Positions 18,834 through 27,231 of a stretch of DNA of 64,000 nucleotides are shown in pieces (position 1 is the stretch's first letter; each line of letters starts with the position of its first letter). A program made the position numbers and the translations under genes. Source of the DNA: Cohnella kolymensis (GTDB taxonomy: Bacteria > Bacillota > Bacilli > Paenibacillales > Paenibacillaceae); contig NZ_JXAL01000028.1 of assembly GCF_000829465.1 (NCBI RefSeq), positions 37,169-101,168 on the forward strand, written 5' to 3'. The notes under the pieces are model-generated. The model did no database searches and was not told the DNA's origin. It saw only the letters and a list, made by a program, of their open reading frames with translations.

Positions 18834-18866
18834 GAAGCCACAACTTCAAGGGCAGGAGGGCTGCGA

Positions 18867-19322
18867 ATGGCAGAAACGATTACAGCTCTGACCGAAACTC
18901 TCTACAATCAGCTTCAGAAGGAAAATTTCGTCCTCCTGCACACGGTCGACGCTGAAACAGGCGGTCCCACTTCCAGCGCCATTTCGTGGATTTACGCCGC
19001 AGACGCGGTACGCCTCCGGTTTGCATTGGACGGCCGTTCGCGGCTTGTCGCGAATTTGAAGGCCAACCCGGAAGTCAGCGTAACGCTGTTCGCCGCAGGC
19101 AGTGTCCATGTGGTGTACGGCAAAGCTCGGATCGTCAGCGATCATCTGGAAGGAGTTCCTTTCTCGCTCGCTTGCGTTGACATCGATGTAACTTCGGTAA
19201 GAGACGGCATGTTCTACGGCGCCCGCCTCTCGGTACTGCCTGAATACGAGAAAACATATGACAAACGAGCCGCCGACCGCTTGGACGGACAAGTGTTCGA
19301 CGCCATGAAAAAAGCCCAGTGA
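18867..19322 (+). CDS. Pyridoxamine 5'-phosphate oxidase-family (FMN-binding split barrel) protein
   Basis: A 151-residue single-domain split-barrel protein. Features of the family: N-terminal helix, FVLLHTVDAETGGPTSSAISW (first strands), RFALDGRSRLVANLKANPEV and VSVTLFAAGSVHVVYGKARI. Likely a small flavin- or heme-binding oxidoreductase; the true substrate is unknown and it should not be read as PdxH. ATG at 18867 after CAGGAGGG. Its stop codon lies inside the terminator stem at 19311-19340. It is separated from the LCP gene by its own promoter. Confidence 0.8.
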   Translation: MAETITALTETLYNQLQKENFVLLHTVDAETGGPTSSAISWIYAADAVRLRFALDGRSRLVANLKANPEVSVTLFAAGSVHVVYGKARIVSDHLEGVPFSLACVDIDVTSVRDGMFYGARLSVLPEYEKTYDKRAADRLDGQVFDAMKKAQ

Positions 19323-19340
19323 TTCTGACTGGGCTTTTTG
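19311..19340. terminator. Bidirectional terminator between the PPOX gene and the YlaJ-like gene
   Basis: AAAGCCCAGT (19311-19320) pairs with ACTGGGCTTT (19328-19337), 7-base loop, T5 downstream and A-rich upstream. It serves two converging genes. Confidence 0.88.
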
Positions 19341-19346
19341 CCGTCT

Positions 19347-19892
19347 TTAGGGGTGATTTGCGTTGTTGGTCCCAACATTATCGGGTCCTCGAGGAGGAAC
19401 GATTCCGCGCGGAATCTGCGGCATCAGCCTGCCGACAATGTCGGCGAGCTCTTCCGTAAAGCCTGCGACAGGGCGGCCGTTGTTCACATCGGCTCTGATT
19501 TCACGAATCCTTTGGGTCAGGTCGATGTCCGCGGTGACAAGCGCGTCGATGCCGACCGGATCTTTACGGAAAGCTTCCGCTACCGCATACTTCAGCGTGC
19601 CGACGTGAGAGCGGTCCATCTTCTCGCCGACATCGATTCCCACGATTGCGTAATTGCCGAAAATGACGCAATTCGCATCGTTGACGCCAGGCACACCGCG
19701 AGCAAGCATTTCCAAGTGCGTGGCCACATCTGTCCCGTTATTGTTGTTTCCGTTGCCGGAGTTCGTCATGGATTGAGGTCTTTGGCTGCCGGACTGCGCT
19801 CTTTCCTGGTCACCGTTTCCGCAGCCTGTCAAGCCAAGAGCCAGCATCAACACCAAGACGGCTCCCAAAACGATTCTTGCATATTGTTGCAC
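19347..19892 (-). CDS. YhcN/YlaJ-family sporulation lipoprotein
   Basis: A 181-residue lipoprotein: signal peptide RIVLGAVLVLMLALGLTGC with a lipobox (GLTGC, Cys at 24), an N/G/S-rich linker, then a YhcN/YlaJ domain (HLEMLARGVPGVNDANCVIF, VGIDVGEKMD, KDPVGIDALVTADIDL). Members are found in the spore or forespore membrane and affect germination or outgrowth. The GTG at 19892 is preceded by AGGATGGTG. It sits between typA and phoH, as ylaJ does in Bacillales, though here on the opposite strand. Proline-rich C-terminus (PRGIVPPRGPDN). Confidence 0.82.
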   Translation of the reverse strand: MQQYARIVLGAVLVLMLALGLTGCGNGDQERAQSGSQRPQSMTNSGNGNNNNGTDVATHLEMLARGVPGVNDANCVIFGNYAIVGIDVGEKMDRSHVGTLKYAVAEAFRKDPVGIDALVTADIDLTQRIREIRADVNNGRPVAGFTEELADIVGRLMPQIPRGIVPPRGPDNVGTNNANHP

Positions 19893-19939
19893 CTGTTTTC
19901 ACCATCCTAACCTGGAGGGATGCCCGGAAAGTCCGCATT

Positions 19940-19959
19940 GCAGCTGATATATCAGCTGC
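19940..19959. repeat. Perfect 20-base palindrome before phoH
   Basis: GCAGCTGATATATCAGCTGC is its own reverse complement over all 20 bases. It lies in the 262-base region between the divergent YlaJ-like and phoH genes, about 50 bases upstream of the former. It could be an operator or a small hairpin. The rest of this gap holds no recognisable gene. Confidence 0.7.
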
Positions 19960-20154
19960 CGCAGCAACCGGTTTTCACTGCTGGTAGTGTTTCCAGTCGT
20001 CCCAGTCCGTATGTAACGGAAGCACCCCGACTTTCAGGCAGCTTCCGTCATGCCGACCGAGCCGCGGTCGATTGCCGCTTTCCGGCACCGATCGACTGCC
20101 GGCTGACGGCGGCGTCAGAGGATGTAAAATTCGCCACCCAGGAGGGACCACCGC

Positions 20155-21486
20155 TTGACAAAAATTTACGTGCTCGATACGAACGTGCTGCTGCATGATC
20201 CGCTGTCGCTGTATGCTTTTGAAGACAATGAGGTCATTATCCCTTCCGTTGTTCTGGAGGAAATTGATTCCAAGAAGCGGCTTGCCGATGAAATCGGCCG
20301 CAACGCCCGGAATATCTCGCGCGACCTGGATGGCATGCGCTCACGGGGGCAGCTGCACAATGGGGTAAGGCTCGATAACGGCGGTTTGCTTAAAGTGGAA
20401 ATGAATCACCGCCGCTTCGTAAGGGTTCAGGAAATGTTCGGCGAAATGACGAACGATAACCGGATTCTTGCGGTGGCGTTGAATTACCATATGGAGCAGC
20501 AGGAGAGCCCGGAGCCGCGTCCGGTCATCATCGTCAGTAAAGATGTACTCGTCCGGGTCAAAGCGGATGTGCTCGGCATCACAGCCGAGGATTATTTGTC
20601 CGACCGGATCGCCACCGTGTCAGACCAGTATACCGGCCATTTAACGCTGCAGGTGCATCCTTCCTTTATCGACCAGTTTTACACTTACCGCTATTTACAC
20701 ATCAAGCCGATGGGTTTGAACGTCACTTTGCTTCCTAACCAGTTCGTCATTCTCAAGGATGAATTGGGCACGTCAAAATCCGCGCTGCTCAAGGTTACTC
20801 CCGACGGAACGCGGCTGGAACCGCTCCATATGAGCAACGATCCCATATGGGGCATCACTGCGCGCAATGCGCAGCAGCGGATGGCGCTCGAGCTGCTTCT
20901 CAACGACGACATCCCTCTCGTCACCTTGACCGGCCGCGCAGGTACGGGCAAAACATTAATCACCCTGGCCGCAGGGCTGATGAAGGTGGAAGACGAGCAT
21001 CGATTCAAAAAACTGCTCATTGCCCGTCCGGTCGTTCCGATGGGCAAGGACATCGGTTATTTGCCGGGTGAAAAAGAAGATAAGCTGCGTCCGTGGATGC
21101 AGCCCATTTACGATAATCTGGAATTTTTATTCGATACTAAAAAAGCGGGGGATTTGGACAAAATTTTGATGGGGCTCGGCAGCATTCAGGTCGAGGCACT
21201 CACTTACATCCGGGGCCGCTCCATCCCAAGCCAATTCATCATCATCGATGAAGCGCAAAATTTAAGCAAGCATGAAGTGAAGACTATCGTCTCCAGAGCC
21301 GGCGAGAACAGCAAGGTTGTGCTGCTCGGCGACCCCGAGCAGATCGACCACCCGTATCTCGACTCGCAGAGCAACGGGCTCACGTATTTGGTCGAGCGGT
21401 TCAAGGAAGAAGGCATCAGCGGCCACGTCACCTTGGAGAAAGGGGAGCGTTCAGGGCTTGCCCAGCTGGCTACGGAAAGGCTATAA
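20155..21486 (+). CDS. phoH: PhoH-like ATPase with N-terminal PIN domain (YlaK type)
   Basis: A PhoH2-type protein of 443 residues. An N-terminal PIN ribonuclease domain (KIYVLDTNVLLHDPLSLYAF with its first acidic residue, IIPSVVLEEID, later ILAVALNYH) is joined to a PhoH P-loop ATPase/helicase domain with LTGRAGTGKTLITLAAG (Walker A), GYLPGEKEDKLRPWMQPIYD, FIIIDEAQNLSKHEVKTIV (Walker B) and VVLLGDPEQID. Members couple RNA unwinding to RNA cleavage. TTG at 20155 after AGGAGGG. It is preceded by a 262-base divergent control region. Confidence 0.93.
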   Translation: MTKIYVLDTNVLLHDPLSLYAFEDNEVIIPSVVLEEIDSKKRLADEIGRNARNISRDLDGMRSRGQLHNGVRLDNGGLLKVEMNHRRFVRVQEMFGEMTNDNRILAVALNYHMEQQESPEPRPVIIVSKDVLVRVKADVLGITAEDYLSDRIATVSDQYTGHLTLQVHPSFIDQFYTYRYLHIKPMGLNVTLLPNQFVILKDELGTSKSALLKVTPDGTRLEPLHMSNDPIWGITARNAQQRMALELLLNDDIPLVTLTGRAGTGKTLITLAAGLMKVEDEHRFKKLLIARPVVPMGKDIGYLPGEKEDKLRPWMQPIYDNLEFLFDTKKAGDLDKILMGLGSIQVEALTYIRGRSIPSQFIIIDEAQNLSKHEVKTIVSRAGENSKVVLLGDPEQIDHPYLDSQSNGLTYLVERFKEEGISGHVTLEKGERSGLAQLATERL

Positions 21487-21488
21487 GG

Positions 21489-21989
21489 CTATGCGTGCCA
21501 TTCCACCGTGCAGCGGTAAGCTTGCGCGATTCGCTCAGCCAATTCCGTAAGCTGTCGATCAATGAGGTGGAGGCGTTCATCGCCCGCAGTAAAACTTGCG
21601 ATCAGATGTTCCTTCAACTGCATCAGAGCCGGGGCGGGTTCCGCACTCGGCTTTAATGATTGCAGGGAAAACGCGGCTGTCAGCGCCAAATCTGCAAAGG
21701 CGTTCTCAGCTCGCGTTTCAATTACATAATCTTCATACAACTCTCCATGTTCCGTTCCTTCAGATGGAAGCACAAGCAGGGTAATTCTTTCCGACGGTAC
21801 CCGATAATGGCGCAGCAGTTCCTCTACCGGAGAATAAGACTCGGCGGTATCAAAAATAAGAAGCTCTTTGTGCCGGTCGAAAAGCGGAGCGCGGTCGGCG
21901 ATTCCTTTGACGATTTGCGCGTAAAAACCGGGCAATTTCCCGTCCGGCAGCTGCATATCAAGACCATATTTGATATCCAAATTCATCAT
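21489..21989 (-). CDS. Conserved hypothetical protein
   Basis: A 166-residue soluble protein without signal peptide or membrane segment that I do not recognise. It begins MMNLDIKYGLDMQLPDGKLP and has an acidic middle (EGTEHGELYEDYVIETRAEN) and a helical C-terminus (IDRQLTELAERIAQAYRC). The start at 21989 (or 21986) follows AAGGATGG. It converges on phoH, with only 2 bases between the stops and no terminator visible. A TATAAT-like element lies on the minus strand near 22030. Confidence 0.6.
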   Translation of the reverse strand: MMNLDIKYGLDMQLPDGKLPGFYAQIVKGIADRAPLFDRHKELLIFDTAESYSPVEELLRHYRVPSERITLLVLPSEGTEHGELYEDYVIETRAENAFADLALTAAFSLQSLKPSAEPAPALMQLKEHLIASFTAGDERLHLIDRQLTELAERIAQAYRCTVEWHA

Positions 21990-22130
21990 TCGCCATCCTT
22001 CATCATCATGCCTTGTATTCATATCATTATAACCTTTGAAACACTTACAAAAAAAGCGAGACAACGCGGCTTGACACCTGTTATCATGATAAAACGAAGT
22101 ATAAAGCGATAGATGAAAAAGGTGAAGGCT

Positions 22131-23405
22131 ATGGCCTTTCGTAAGTCCGCCTTGGCGCTGATCTTGCTCGGAGTCATGCTGTTTATATTGTCTCCATGGA
22201 CGGAAGCGCCCTCCCGTACTTCCCTTCCTTCTCCCATCATGCAGAAGGACGATGTTGAGACGCTGGAGCCGGTCATGGCTCGGGTTCCTTCTCTCTTAAC
22301 CGTTGAGGCTGCATTGAGCGATGCGGAATTCGGTATTCTTGAAGAGCAAAACAAGCTGTATATGACGCGTCACCGGAATGTGATGGTTAACTTGATCCAA
22401 ATCCGGCCGGAGGATGCGTATGAGCATTTCAAGACATCGCTCGAGATGGGTGATGCGGCGGACGTCATGCTGGTGCGTAATGAATGGGTGAAACCATTCG
22501 CCGTAGCCGGCCACTTACTGCCGGCGGATGCCGCTTTCGTCGGCTCCGCGCAGGCCGAACAGTTCGCTGCCGTCGCCGCTCCGGCGAAATGGAACGGTTA
22601 TTTCTGGGGCGTTCCTAAGGACATCGATCCCTATGTAACGCTATGGAATTCTGCTTTGCTGCGCACTCTTCTCGGCGAGAATATCGCGTTTCCGTTGTCA
22701 GCGGAACAATGGCAGCAGCTCGCCGCCAAAAGCGAGGCTATGCCGTCCCCTGTTTCCTGGCTGTCGCTGAATCCCGAGGATCCGATGGCATTGCTGTCTT
22801 GGCTCGATAACGCCTCGGGTGAGCGAACCGATACGTTGATAGACAGCGTATACGATCAGTGGAGAGGCGGGGCGCTTGACTCAGCGTTCGGCATTCTTGA
22901 CCAGCATAGAGCGGGAGTCACTATGGACGCCGATGCGATGCAGGCCGGCCGGTCGGTCATCGAAGGCCGAACAGCGGCAGCCGTAATCCCGTTCTCGGCG
23001 GCTGTGCGGCTCAGTTATGAAACGCCCCGCGGCAGTACGATTCAAGTGGACCGCTCGTCCTGGAATCTTCCTTTTGTGTGGCCGCGCGGAAGAAGCTTTG
23101 TGATCTCCGCTCAGACCGAATCAGAGGAAGCCGCCTATACCTGGATGGCAGAGATGACAGACGGTCCGGCGCAGCTGGAATATTACAAGCAGTGGGGACT
23201 GCTCCCCGTATATCGATCCGTCTTCGAGCAGGACCTGCAGCTGTCCGATCTCATACCGTCAAGAATCCCTATGCGTTTTCCCAACGAACCTCCCGGGAGC
23301 TCAGAGCCGGAGCTATATTCCCGGCTCACCCATTTGGGAGAGCTTTGGAGAGCGTTCGCAGAAGGCCGGCTGTCGCTGGAAGACTGGCAGAAGCAGTGCT
23401 CATGA
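22131..23405 (+). CDS. Membrane-anchored or secreted protein resembling ABC sugar-binding proteins
   Basis: A 424-residue protein with an N-terminal hydrophobic segment (ALALILLGVMLFILSPW) but no lipobox cysteine. The rest resembles family-1 extracellular solute-binding proteins: MGDAADVMLVRNEWVKPFA, WNGYFWGVPKDIDPYVTLWN, a variable hinge, and EYYKQWGLLPVYRSVF. No permease or ATPase genes adjoin it, so transport is unproven; it may be a sensor or an orphan receptor. ATG 22131 is chosen over 22113 because AAGGTGAAGG lies directly before it. A 12-base palindrome TTATCATGATAA lies 39 bases upstream. Its stop is 2 bases from the next converging gene. Confidence 0.7.
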   Translation: MAFRKSALALILLGVMLFILSPWTEAPSRTSLPSPIMQKDDVETLEPVMARVPSLLTVEAALSDAEFGILEEQNKLYMTRHRNVMVNLIQIRPEDAYEHFKTSLEMGDAADVMLVRNEWVKPFAVAGHLLPADAAFVGSAQAEQFAAVAAPAKWNGYFWGVPKDIDPYVTLWNSALLRTLLGENIAFPLSAEQWQQLAAKSEAMPSPVSWLSLNPEDPMALLSWLDNASGERTDTLIDSVYDQWRGGALDSAFGILDQHRAGVTMDADAMQAGRSVIEGRTAAAVIPFSAAVRLSYETPRGSTIQVDRSSWNLPFVWPRGRSFVISAQTESEEAAYTWMAEMTDGPAQLEYYKQWGLLPVYRSVFEQDLQLSDLIPSRIPMRFPNEPPGSSEPELYSRLTHLGELWRAFAEGRLSLEDWQKQCS

Positions 23406-23407
23406 GC

Positions 23408-24487
23408 TCAACCGATTTTTAAGAGGACGATCAGCCGGCCGTTCTCCAAAGCTACGCTTTCCGCTTTTACATATTTGATTAATTTTTGCGGGTAGAAGCC
23501 CAGATCGAATTCCCTCTCGAGATCGGCTCGTGTCGTATCGGGCAGAGCAAGTCCGTTGAATAGAAGCTTATCCACGTGAAACCGGATGGCGTTCTCCGGT
23601 TCTTCCTCAATCGTATAACGGCCTTGAATCTCCACCTGAATGTCGCCGTTATCGCCTTTCATCGACAGCATCCCATCGTTGAAAGTGAACGCGAAGTGCT
23701 CGAACCGGCTGTCTTGGCTGCGAAGAAATTTATTCAGCTGAGCGTCCGTGAGCGTCAGCTTTGTTTTGAGCCCGGTCGTTTGGATGGTGCCGGGAGTGTC
23801 CTTGATCCAAGCCGGCAGCTCCTGCATCGCATCGGCGAGCGCTCTGAAATGCTGCTTCACCTCATAGAGACCGACATTTTTCCAATAGACCTGGAGCTCC
23901 CCCATCAGATGCCGAAGCATATCCTCGTCGCCGCTTGCCGCTAATGCCGCATCCAGTTCGCTCTGCAATGCCACGATGCGCTCGCGTTGGGCGCGGAGCT
24001 CTTGTTCCACTTTCGCCAGCTCCGTCTTGTTCAGTTGCAGATCGTCATAACCGTCACGCAGTTTTCCATACTCCGCCGAAAAGCGGTTCATCGTTTCATG
24101 ATCGGACTCGGCAATCATATCCATCATATCCCACACTTGCAGCAGCTCCTGAAGGGAATTGGCGGACAGCAGCGATGACAGCCAGAAATCTTTGTACCCC
24201 ATATAATAGGAACGCAGCACGCGTCCCGCTTTTTCTCTTTGGGCGGCGATGGCCAATTCTTGCTCGGCCAGTCGATCTTCGCTCGCTTCGATCGCAGCTT
24301 GGGTGTCGGTCCTCAGCGCGGCGATGCGCTCAATTTCCCGGTCGAGCTCAACGACGGACAAGCTTTTCTCGAGCAGCTGTTTGGTTTCTTCGGTGATCGG
24401 CTCGGCATACACCGGCAGCACCGCGCCTGTTCTGGAAGCAAGAAGCATTATAAATAAAATAAGAACGGCCTGTAAAAGGCGGCGCAT
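23408..24487 (-). CDS. Secreted coiled-coil protein of unknown function
   Basis: A 359-residue protein with a signal peptide (LLQAVLILFIMLLASRTGAVLP; likely cut after YAE or near it) and a coiled-coil region of about 170 residues (LDREIERIAALRTDTQAAIE to ERIVALQSELDAALA), like the N-terminal halves of PcsB/CwlO-type cell-wall proteins. A C-terminal beta-rich domain follows (TIQTTGLKTKLTLTDAQLN, GDNGDIQVEIQGRYTI). No hydrolase catalytic motif is visible, so it may be a regulator or scaffold at the cell surface. ATG at 24487 follows GGAGGGG. It converges with the binding-protein-like gene. Confidence 0.7.
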   Translation of the reverse strand: MRRLLQAVLILFIMLLASRTGAVLPVYAEPITEETKQLLEKSLSVVELDREIERIAALRTDTQAAIEASEDRLAEQELAIAAQREKAGRVLRSYYMGYKDFWLSSLLSANSLQELLQVWDMMDMIAESDHETMNRFSAEYGKLRDGYDDLQLNKTELAKVEQELRAQRERIVALQSELDAALAASGDEDMLRHLMGELQVYWKNVGLYEVKQHFRALADAMQELPAWIKDTPGTIQTTGLKTKLTLTDAQLNKFLRSQDSRFEHFAFTFNDGMLSMKGDNGDIQVEIQGRYTIEEEPENAIRFHVDKLLFNGLALPDTTRADLEREFDLGFYPQKLIKYVKAESVALENGRLIVLLKIG

Positions 24488-24644
24488 CGGGACCCCTCCT
24501 CTCGGTCGGACGAGCGGCGCGGTAGTCTGAATCTATGATCAGCCCCGCACATTTATGACCCGACGAATGAACTGCATCTTTCGACATGGCCGACTCCTAA
24601 GTTATTATAATATGACGAAACATATCGGGGAAGGAGGCTGGCAC

Positions 24645-25801
24645 ATGAATGTTGAAATTCCGGAATCATCGCTTACCGGCGTAATCAGGCGACAGATAGA
24701 AGACAGCAAATACGTTGGCGAAGATCTGAGCGGCAATCTTGTTCCTGTCATTCCTTTTAACCAGTATATGAAGCTTTGTCTCTATCATCCCGCATATGGT
24801 TATTACCGTACCGGATCCCCGCGCGTCGGCAGGGAAGGAGACTTCTATACGAGCGCATATATCGGAGAAGTGATGGGCGAGCAGCTGGCTTCCTGCCTGG
24901 TCCGGCTGGCACGCGACCGGTTTCCGCAAGACACGCCTGTGGAAGTGATCGACTGGGGCGGAGGAACGGGACGCCTGTCCCGGCAGATGCTGGACGTCTG
25001 GACGCAAGAGTACGGCCAAGCAGCCGATTCTCGATCACGGTCGTCGATGGAAATCCCGGTCATCGGCAGGCGGCGGGTGAACTGCTGGAGCCGTACATCG
25101 CCTCCAAACGGGCTCGAGTCGTCAGCGACGAGCAGGCGGATCCGGCTTTATGGTGCGGCAGCAATGTGATCATCGTGGCAAATGAGCTGCTGGATGCTTT
25201 TCCGGTTCATCGCATCGTATCGCGCGGCGGCCGCTTGCTGGAGTGGGGAGTGGCTTGGGATGCGGGCGGCTTTATCCCTTGTTTGATGGAACTGAGCTCG
25301 CCGAGGCTTTCGGATTGGGTGGAAGAGCAGGGGATAAGCTTGCTCGACAACCAGACGATCGAAGTCAATTTGGATGCGGCAGACTGGATCGCTGAGGTCG
25401 GCAGCAGTCTGGGGAACGCGATTGTTGTGCTGATCGACTATGGCGATGAGGCGGGCGAATTGTCGGCGCCTTATCGGATGGAAGGCACGCTGCTCTGTTA
25501 CTATAAGCACCGCGCGCATGACAATCCTTATCTCATGCCGGGCGAGCAGGACTTAACCTCTCACGTTAACTTCACTCATATTCGCCAGGCGGCCGTTCGG
25601 GCGGGTTGGCATGAACTGTGGTACGGCACGCAAAAGAAGTTTCTTGTGGAATCCGGCGTATTGGAAAAGTTGAGCACACACACGATCGCGGATCCGTTCC
25701 ACCCGGTCGTCCGCCGCAACCGGTCGATCCGCCAGCTGCTGCTCTCCGACGGCATGAGCGAGCTTTTCAAGGTGCAAATTTTGGCCAAGAGTGAGAGTTA
25801 G
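24645..25801 (+). CDS. SAM-dependent methyltransferase of the MidA/NDUFAF7 (DUF185) family, frame broken once
   Basis: Class I methyltransferase, 385 residues after repair. The N-terminal part carries LYHPAYGYYRTGSPRVGREGD and FYTSAYIGEVMGEQLA, then the SAM loop VEVIDWGGGTGRLSRQML. The C-terminal part carries ITVVDGNPGHRQ, VIIVANELLDAFPVHRI, VLIDYGDEAGEL and SHVNFTHIRQAA, all typical of the family. One base is missing at about 25015-25030, between YGQAA and RFSITVVDG. In mitochondria, relatives methylate a complex I arginine; the bacterial substrate is unknown. ATG 24645 follows AAGGAGG. A terminator follows. Confidence 0.85.
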
Positions 25802-25835
25802 CTGCTCGCCTGCGGTGCAACGCAAAAATGAAATA

Positions 25836-25882
25836 GAGGCTGTCTCCCTAAGTCTTCGCAGACTTGAGAGGCAGCCTCTTTC
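25836..25882 (+). terminator. Terminator after the MidA-like gene
   Basis: GAGGCTG and TCTC (25836-25846) pair with GAGA and CAGCCTC; an inner AAGTCT/AGACTT stem closes the loop; TTTC follows. It lies before the converging DUF2626 gene. Confidence 0.75.
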
Positions 25883-25921
25883 GATTGCTCTGAAAGGGTA
25901 TGTACCACACCCGGACCGTTG

Positions 25922-26158
25922 TTATAACGGCAGGCCCATTTCGAAAACGGACCAGTAAGTAAAGCCAAGGAACGCAATGACCATGTATCCCCAGAACATT
26001 AAGAGATACGTCTTCTCGGTAAAGTTCAAATAACCTAGCAAGAAGAAAACGGCTGTCTGGATGAAGAATAGCAGCGACATCTCGTACATATCGCCTGCGA
26101 ACGCCATTAAGGCAATTGCCAATGTCCAGAAGCCGAGCACCCGAAACATTCGTGCCAT
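25922..26158 (-). CDS. Small membrane protein (DUF2626, YqgY-like)
   Basis: A 78-residue protein with three closely packed membrane segments (VLGFWTLAIALMAFAGDMYE, SLLFFIQTAVFFLLGYLNFT, LMFWGYMVIAFLGFTYW). Size and sequence pattern fit DUF2626 proteins such as YqgY of Bacillales; function unknown. The ATG at 26158 has AAGGGGG upstream, and a strong sigma-A promoter lies 90-115 bases upstream. The 345-base gap to rsfA carries that promoter and no further gene. Confidence 0.8.
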   Translation of the reverse strand: MARMFRVLGFWTLAIALMAFAGDMYEMSLLFFIQTAVFFLLGYLNFTEKTYLLMFWGYMVIAFLGFTYWSVFEMGLPL

Positions 26159-26246
26159 GCAGGTATCCCCCTTTGTGCTAAGCGACCGGCGATGCAGTGC
26201 ATGCTTTCGGTCGTCTTTCTGTCGTTCAAGCCCATCACTACAGCAT

Positions 26247-26275
26247 ATTATACCGTTTGGACAAAGGAGTGTAAA
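26247..26275 (-). promoter_or_regulatory. Sigma-A promoter of the DUF2626 gene
   Basis: Minus strand: TTTACA (26275-26270), 17-base spacer, TATAAT (26252-26247). Confidence 0.75.
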
Positions 26276-26504
26276 CTGAAACTCGTGACGAAATGGCAAA
26301 CTTTTCGGCACGATACGCGGGCTGGCTAGGTCTCCCCGTTCTATGTAAGCAAGCTCGTGAATAATCCCTTCGGCTCCGCAGGTATAGTGATTCAAAAAAT
26401 GGATATACATAGAAGTATCCGATAGATTCTATGAATTCTACTACGGGCATAGAAATGAAGCAAGCAACGTAATATACGCGAAAACCGAGGAGGGAAGGGC
26501 ACCC

Positions 26505-27149
26505 ATGACGGCTGTGAGACAAGACGCATGGAGTCCGGATGACGATTTGATCTTGGCGGAGGTTACTCTGCGTCACATCCGGGAAGGCGGCACGCAATTG
26601 TCCGCTTTTGAAGAGGTAGGGCAGCGAATCGGCCGTACTTCAGCCGCTTGCGGTTTCCGTTGGAACAGTTGTGTCCGCAAAAGATACGACGAAGCCATCG
26701 GAATGGCCAAGCAGCAGCGCCAGAAACGTAACTATTTGAAGAAACAAGGCATATCCACCCTAGCCGGCGGCGATCGTCTGATCGTGGAAGAGGGCGAAGG
26801 CGGTAAAACGGAGATGATGTCGGCGGAGTCGATGTCTCTGGAAGCGATTATCCGTTATTTGCGTCAATGGAAAAATACAGTGCAGGAAATGAGCCGTCAA
26901 ATCAGGCAGCTCGAGAAGGAAATGAAGGAGAAAGACGAGCGTCTGACCGAGTACCGCGAACAGAATGAGCGTCTCTCCAAGGAAGTTAACGAGGTTCAGA
27001 CCGACTATCGTGTTGTGAATGACGATTACAAGGCGCTTATACGAATTATGGACCGGGCACGCCGTCTCGCTTTCCTGACGGAAGAGCCCGATGAGGACCG
27101 CGCGAGATTCAAAATGGACGCAAACGGCAATCTCGAGCGCATTGAATAG
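26505..27149 (+). CDS. rsfA: RsfA-family prespore transcription factor
   Basis: A 214-residue Myb/SANT-like regulator. The N-terminal domain ([20 protein letters not shown] to [20 protein letters not shown], residues 8-68) binds DNA; a coiled coil follows (about 110-175, [20 protein letters not shown]). In B. subtilis RsfA tunes sigma-F-dependent genes in the forespore. The ATG at 26505 follows GAGGAGGG. It lies directly before panE, and the rsfA-panE-bshC-mraZ order is the same as in Bacillus (ylbO-ylbQ-yllA-yllB), with extra genes inserted here. Confidence 0.9.
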   Translation: MTAVRQDAWSPDDDLILAEVTLRHIREGGTQLSAFEEVGQRIGRTSAACGFRWNSCVRKRYDEAIGMAKQQRQKRNYLKKQGISTLAGGDRLIVEEGEGGKTEMMSAESMSLEAIIRYLRQWKNTVQEMSRQIRQLEKEMKEKDERLTEYREQNERLSKEVNEVQTDYRVVNDDYKALIRIMDRARRLAFLTEEPDEDRARFKMDANGNLERIE

Positions 27150-27166
27150 GATAATTAAGCTCAGCT

Positions 27167-27192
27167 GCCCGCGGGGGACTATCCCCGCGGGC
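27167..27192 (+). terminator. GC-rich hairpin between rsfA and panE
   Basis: GCCCGCGGGG (27167-27176) pairs perfectly with CCCCGCGGGC (27183-27192), 6-base loop. No T-run follows, so it may be an mRNA processing or stability hairpin rather than a full terminator. Confidence 0.6.
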
Positions 27193-27231
27193 GTGCTTGG
27201 TATGGTAAGAAAAAGAGAGGAGGGAGAGGAC

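Noticed and set aside
22071..22105. TTGACA at 22071 with TATAAA at 22100 as promoter
   Set aside because: The spacer would be 23 bases, too long for sigma-A without an activator; no better -10 was seen at 16-18 bases.
26382..26410. Sigma-F promoter for rsfA (GTATA at 26382)
   Set aside because: The -35 fits, but the -10 region has about three mismatches at either spacing. Not supported.
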